A stretch of DNA of 64,000 nucleotides. It comes from Acanthosepion esculentum (lineage: Eukaryota > Mollusca > Cephalopoda > Sepiida > Sepiidae). A model generated the notes under the pieces. It ran no database searches, had not been told where the DNA came from, and saw nothing but the letters and a program-made list of their open reading frames with translations. The stretch lies in NCBI GenBank assembly GCA_964036315.1, contig OZ038517.1, positions 23,511,162 to 23,575,161 on the forward strand, read 5' to 3'. Shown here in pieces: positions 62,767-64,000 of this stretch. Each line of letters begins with the position of its first letter. Positions within the stretch are counted from its first letter, which is position 1. A program made the translations under genes and the position numbers.

Positions 62767-62769
62767 CTG

Positions 62770-64000
62770 AAAAAATATATAAGACAACATAGACTTGGGT
62801 AAAAAAAGCTTTCTATTTTAAAAAATAAAACATTCTTTAAAATGTATCTAAAGTGGATTTATTATTCAAGTTAATTATTAATTAACTGTTGTATTAATGC
62901 ATCATGCCAATGTGTGAGTAGCATACGTGAAATCAACATGCTGAGTTTAAATTCTGACTTAGTCTGTTGCATTCATTTTCTTGCAGATATCCTTGAGAAA
63001 GGTATGAATTCATCTCTTCTTTCCATCTATAGCTATATTTTAAATTGCATGGTACACTGTGCTCTCTAGCCTAGCCTTGGTGAGAGTCAGTCTTGGACAA
63101 CTATGAATTCAAAATCTTAGAGTAGGTAACAGAAAACCACTCCATTATCAAACCAGAAAAAAGTCACAACAATTGACACATAGTAAAGAAAAGTAATCTG
63201 TGGAGAGTGTAGCAATACAGTTTCTCACACATACTTAGGAGATGAAGAGATAGATTCTTTTTCCTTTTAAGTCAATTTAATAAGCAGAGTTTCTCAGGAA
63301 TCTTGTCTCCAGCTAATCTTTAAATCAATTTAATGACCAGGATTTTTCAGGAATGCTGTCTCCAGCCCGTCTTTGAATTGACAAACATAAAATTTTATCA
63401 GTGATTTTAGATAACCACAAATGTCCTTTGAAAAACTGGCCACTCAAAAACTAATGAAGTGGTCCCTTTTTCCAGTTGGTGGAATACAAGTGGATGGATA
63501 GAGGTGGTGGGTCTGCTAGCCAGTATCCATATAATGAGTGGTCAGTGAAAAGACTGGCAGTTAGTCAGTCAGGGAAATGGCAAGCAGTGTGTAAAGTGGC
63601 CAGCAGCCAGCAAAACGGCCAGGCAGTGACAGTGTAGGAGTTTTGTTTTCCTGGCTGGAACTAAGTGAGAAATCCTATTTTATTGCTACTTCCGAACCAG
63701 TGTCTTGAAAAGCATTTGTTGTTATTCTTTGTTGACATCAATCTCAGCCCTAATATTGAAACAACTATGTTGAACATAATGAGCTTGGTGTATTTACATA
63801 CAGCCGACTTTGGATGTCATCACAGCTTGTGCAGTGATATGCAGAATTGCATCATCTATATGACCATCTATATCCTGATGGAACATGGCATTTTTAAAAA
63901 CTATGAGTTAATTTTATATATTATGTTGTGGCTTGTTTAGAGGCCAGAAAGAAAAACATGGAAGACAAAGATAGGTTGAACATGTGTATTGAAATAACAG
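62770..64000. other. intron or upstream DNA with a worn SINE
   Basis: 62920-63090 resembles a SINE body (GTATGAATTCATCTCTTCTT). A 91-codon plus-strand frame at 63665-63940 shows no recognisable domain. 63250-63370 contains a short direct repeat (CAGGAAT(C/G)(T/C)TGTCTCCAGC). Confidence 0.4.

Overview
The window looks like intron-rich animal DNA, most likely from a mollusc and probably a coleoid cephalopod such as an octopus. That assignment is inference. It rests on one split gene with kilobase-scale introns, very high A+T, long (TA)n and (CTAT)n microsatellites, tRNA-like SINE heads, and dense Penelope-like, Tc1/mariner, LTR and LINE debris. Nothing bacterial was seen: no operons, no ribosome binding sites and no CRISPR array.

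One host gene can be supported. It lies on the minus strand and spans nearly the whole window. It encodes a 'nose resistant to fluoxetine' (NRF-6-like) multipass membrane protein of the acyltransferase-3 family. I placed eleven exons from 54,947 down to 3,081, and a possible twelfth at about 62.7 kb. The ten exons from 53,796 to 3,081 join in frame at nine junctions with consistent phases, and a tenth in-frame junction links the less certain exon at 54.8 kb. The first exons lie right of the window or were not recognised, and the last exon lies left of it.

Almost everything else is intronic. 0-9 kb: Tc1 remnant, gypsy integrase fragment, a small copy of an exon, SINEs and a 143-bp tandem array. 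9.3-14.6 kb: a nearly intact Tc1 with a nested solo LTR, a Penelope fragment and a second mariner-like element. 15.3-17.4 kb: a 31-bp satellite. 17.5-24.3 kb: composite 5S/tRNA SINE, Penelope fold-backs, LINE ends, copia-type RNase H fragments and a solo LTR. 24.5-30.3 kb: AT-rich tandem repeats, a fold-back, LINE ends, a second 5S/tRNA SINE and a solo LTR. 31-35.7 kb: an element with long inverted termini whose tip is triplicated, a 70-bp array and a solo LTR. 36-43.5 kb: Penelope fragments on (TA)n tracts, a Tc1 with roughly 200-bp termini, several fold-backs, a GIY-YIG fragment and a hammerhead ribozyme motif with a complete core. 44.4-52.7 kb: two mariner MITEs, an in-frame 39-codon repeat, LINE ends, gypsy scraps and a solo LTR. 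53.8-62.6 kb: a 120-bp array, two 30-bp satellite blocks, a 110-bp array and an internally deleted gypsy element.

The points most worth a second look are the hammerhead at 43.35 kb, the SINE family with a 5S rRNA-like segment joined to a tRNA-like head, the repeated head-to-head Penelope termini, the MADE1-like MITE with an empty paralogous site in the same window, and one 30-bp satellite family at several loci inside a single gene.
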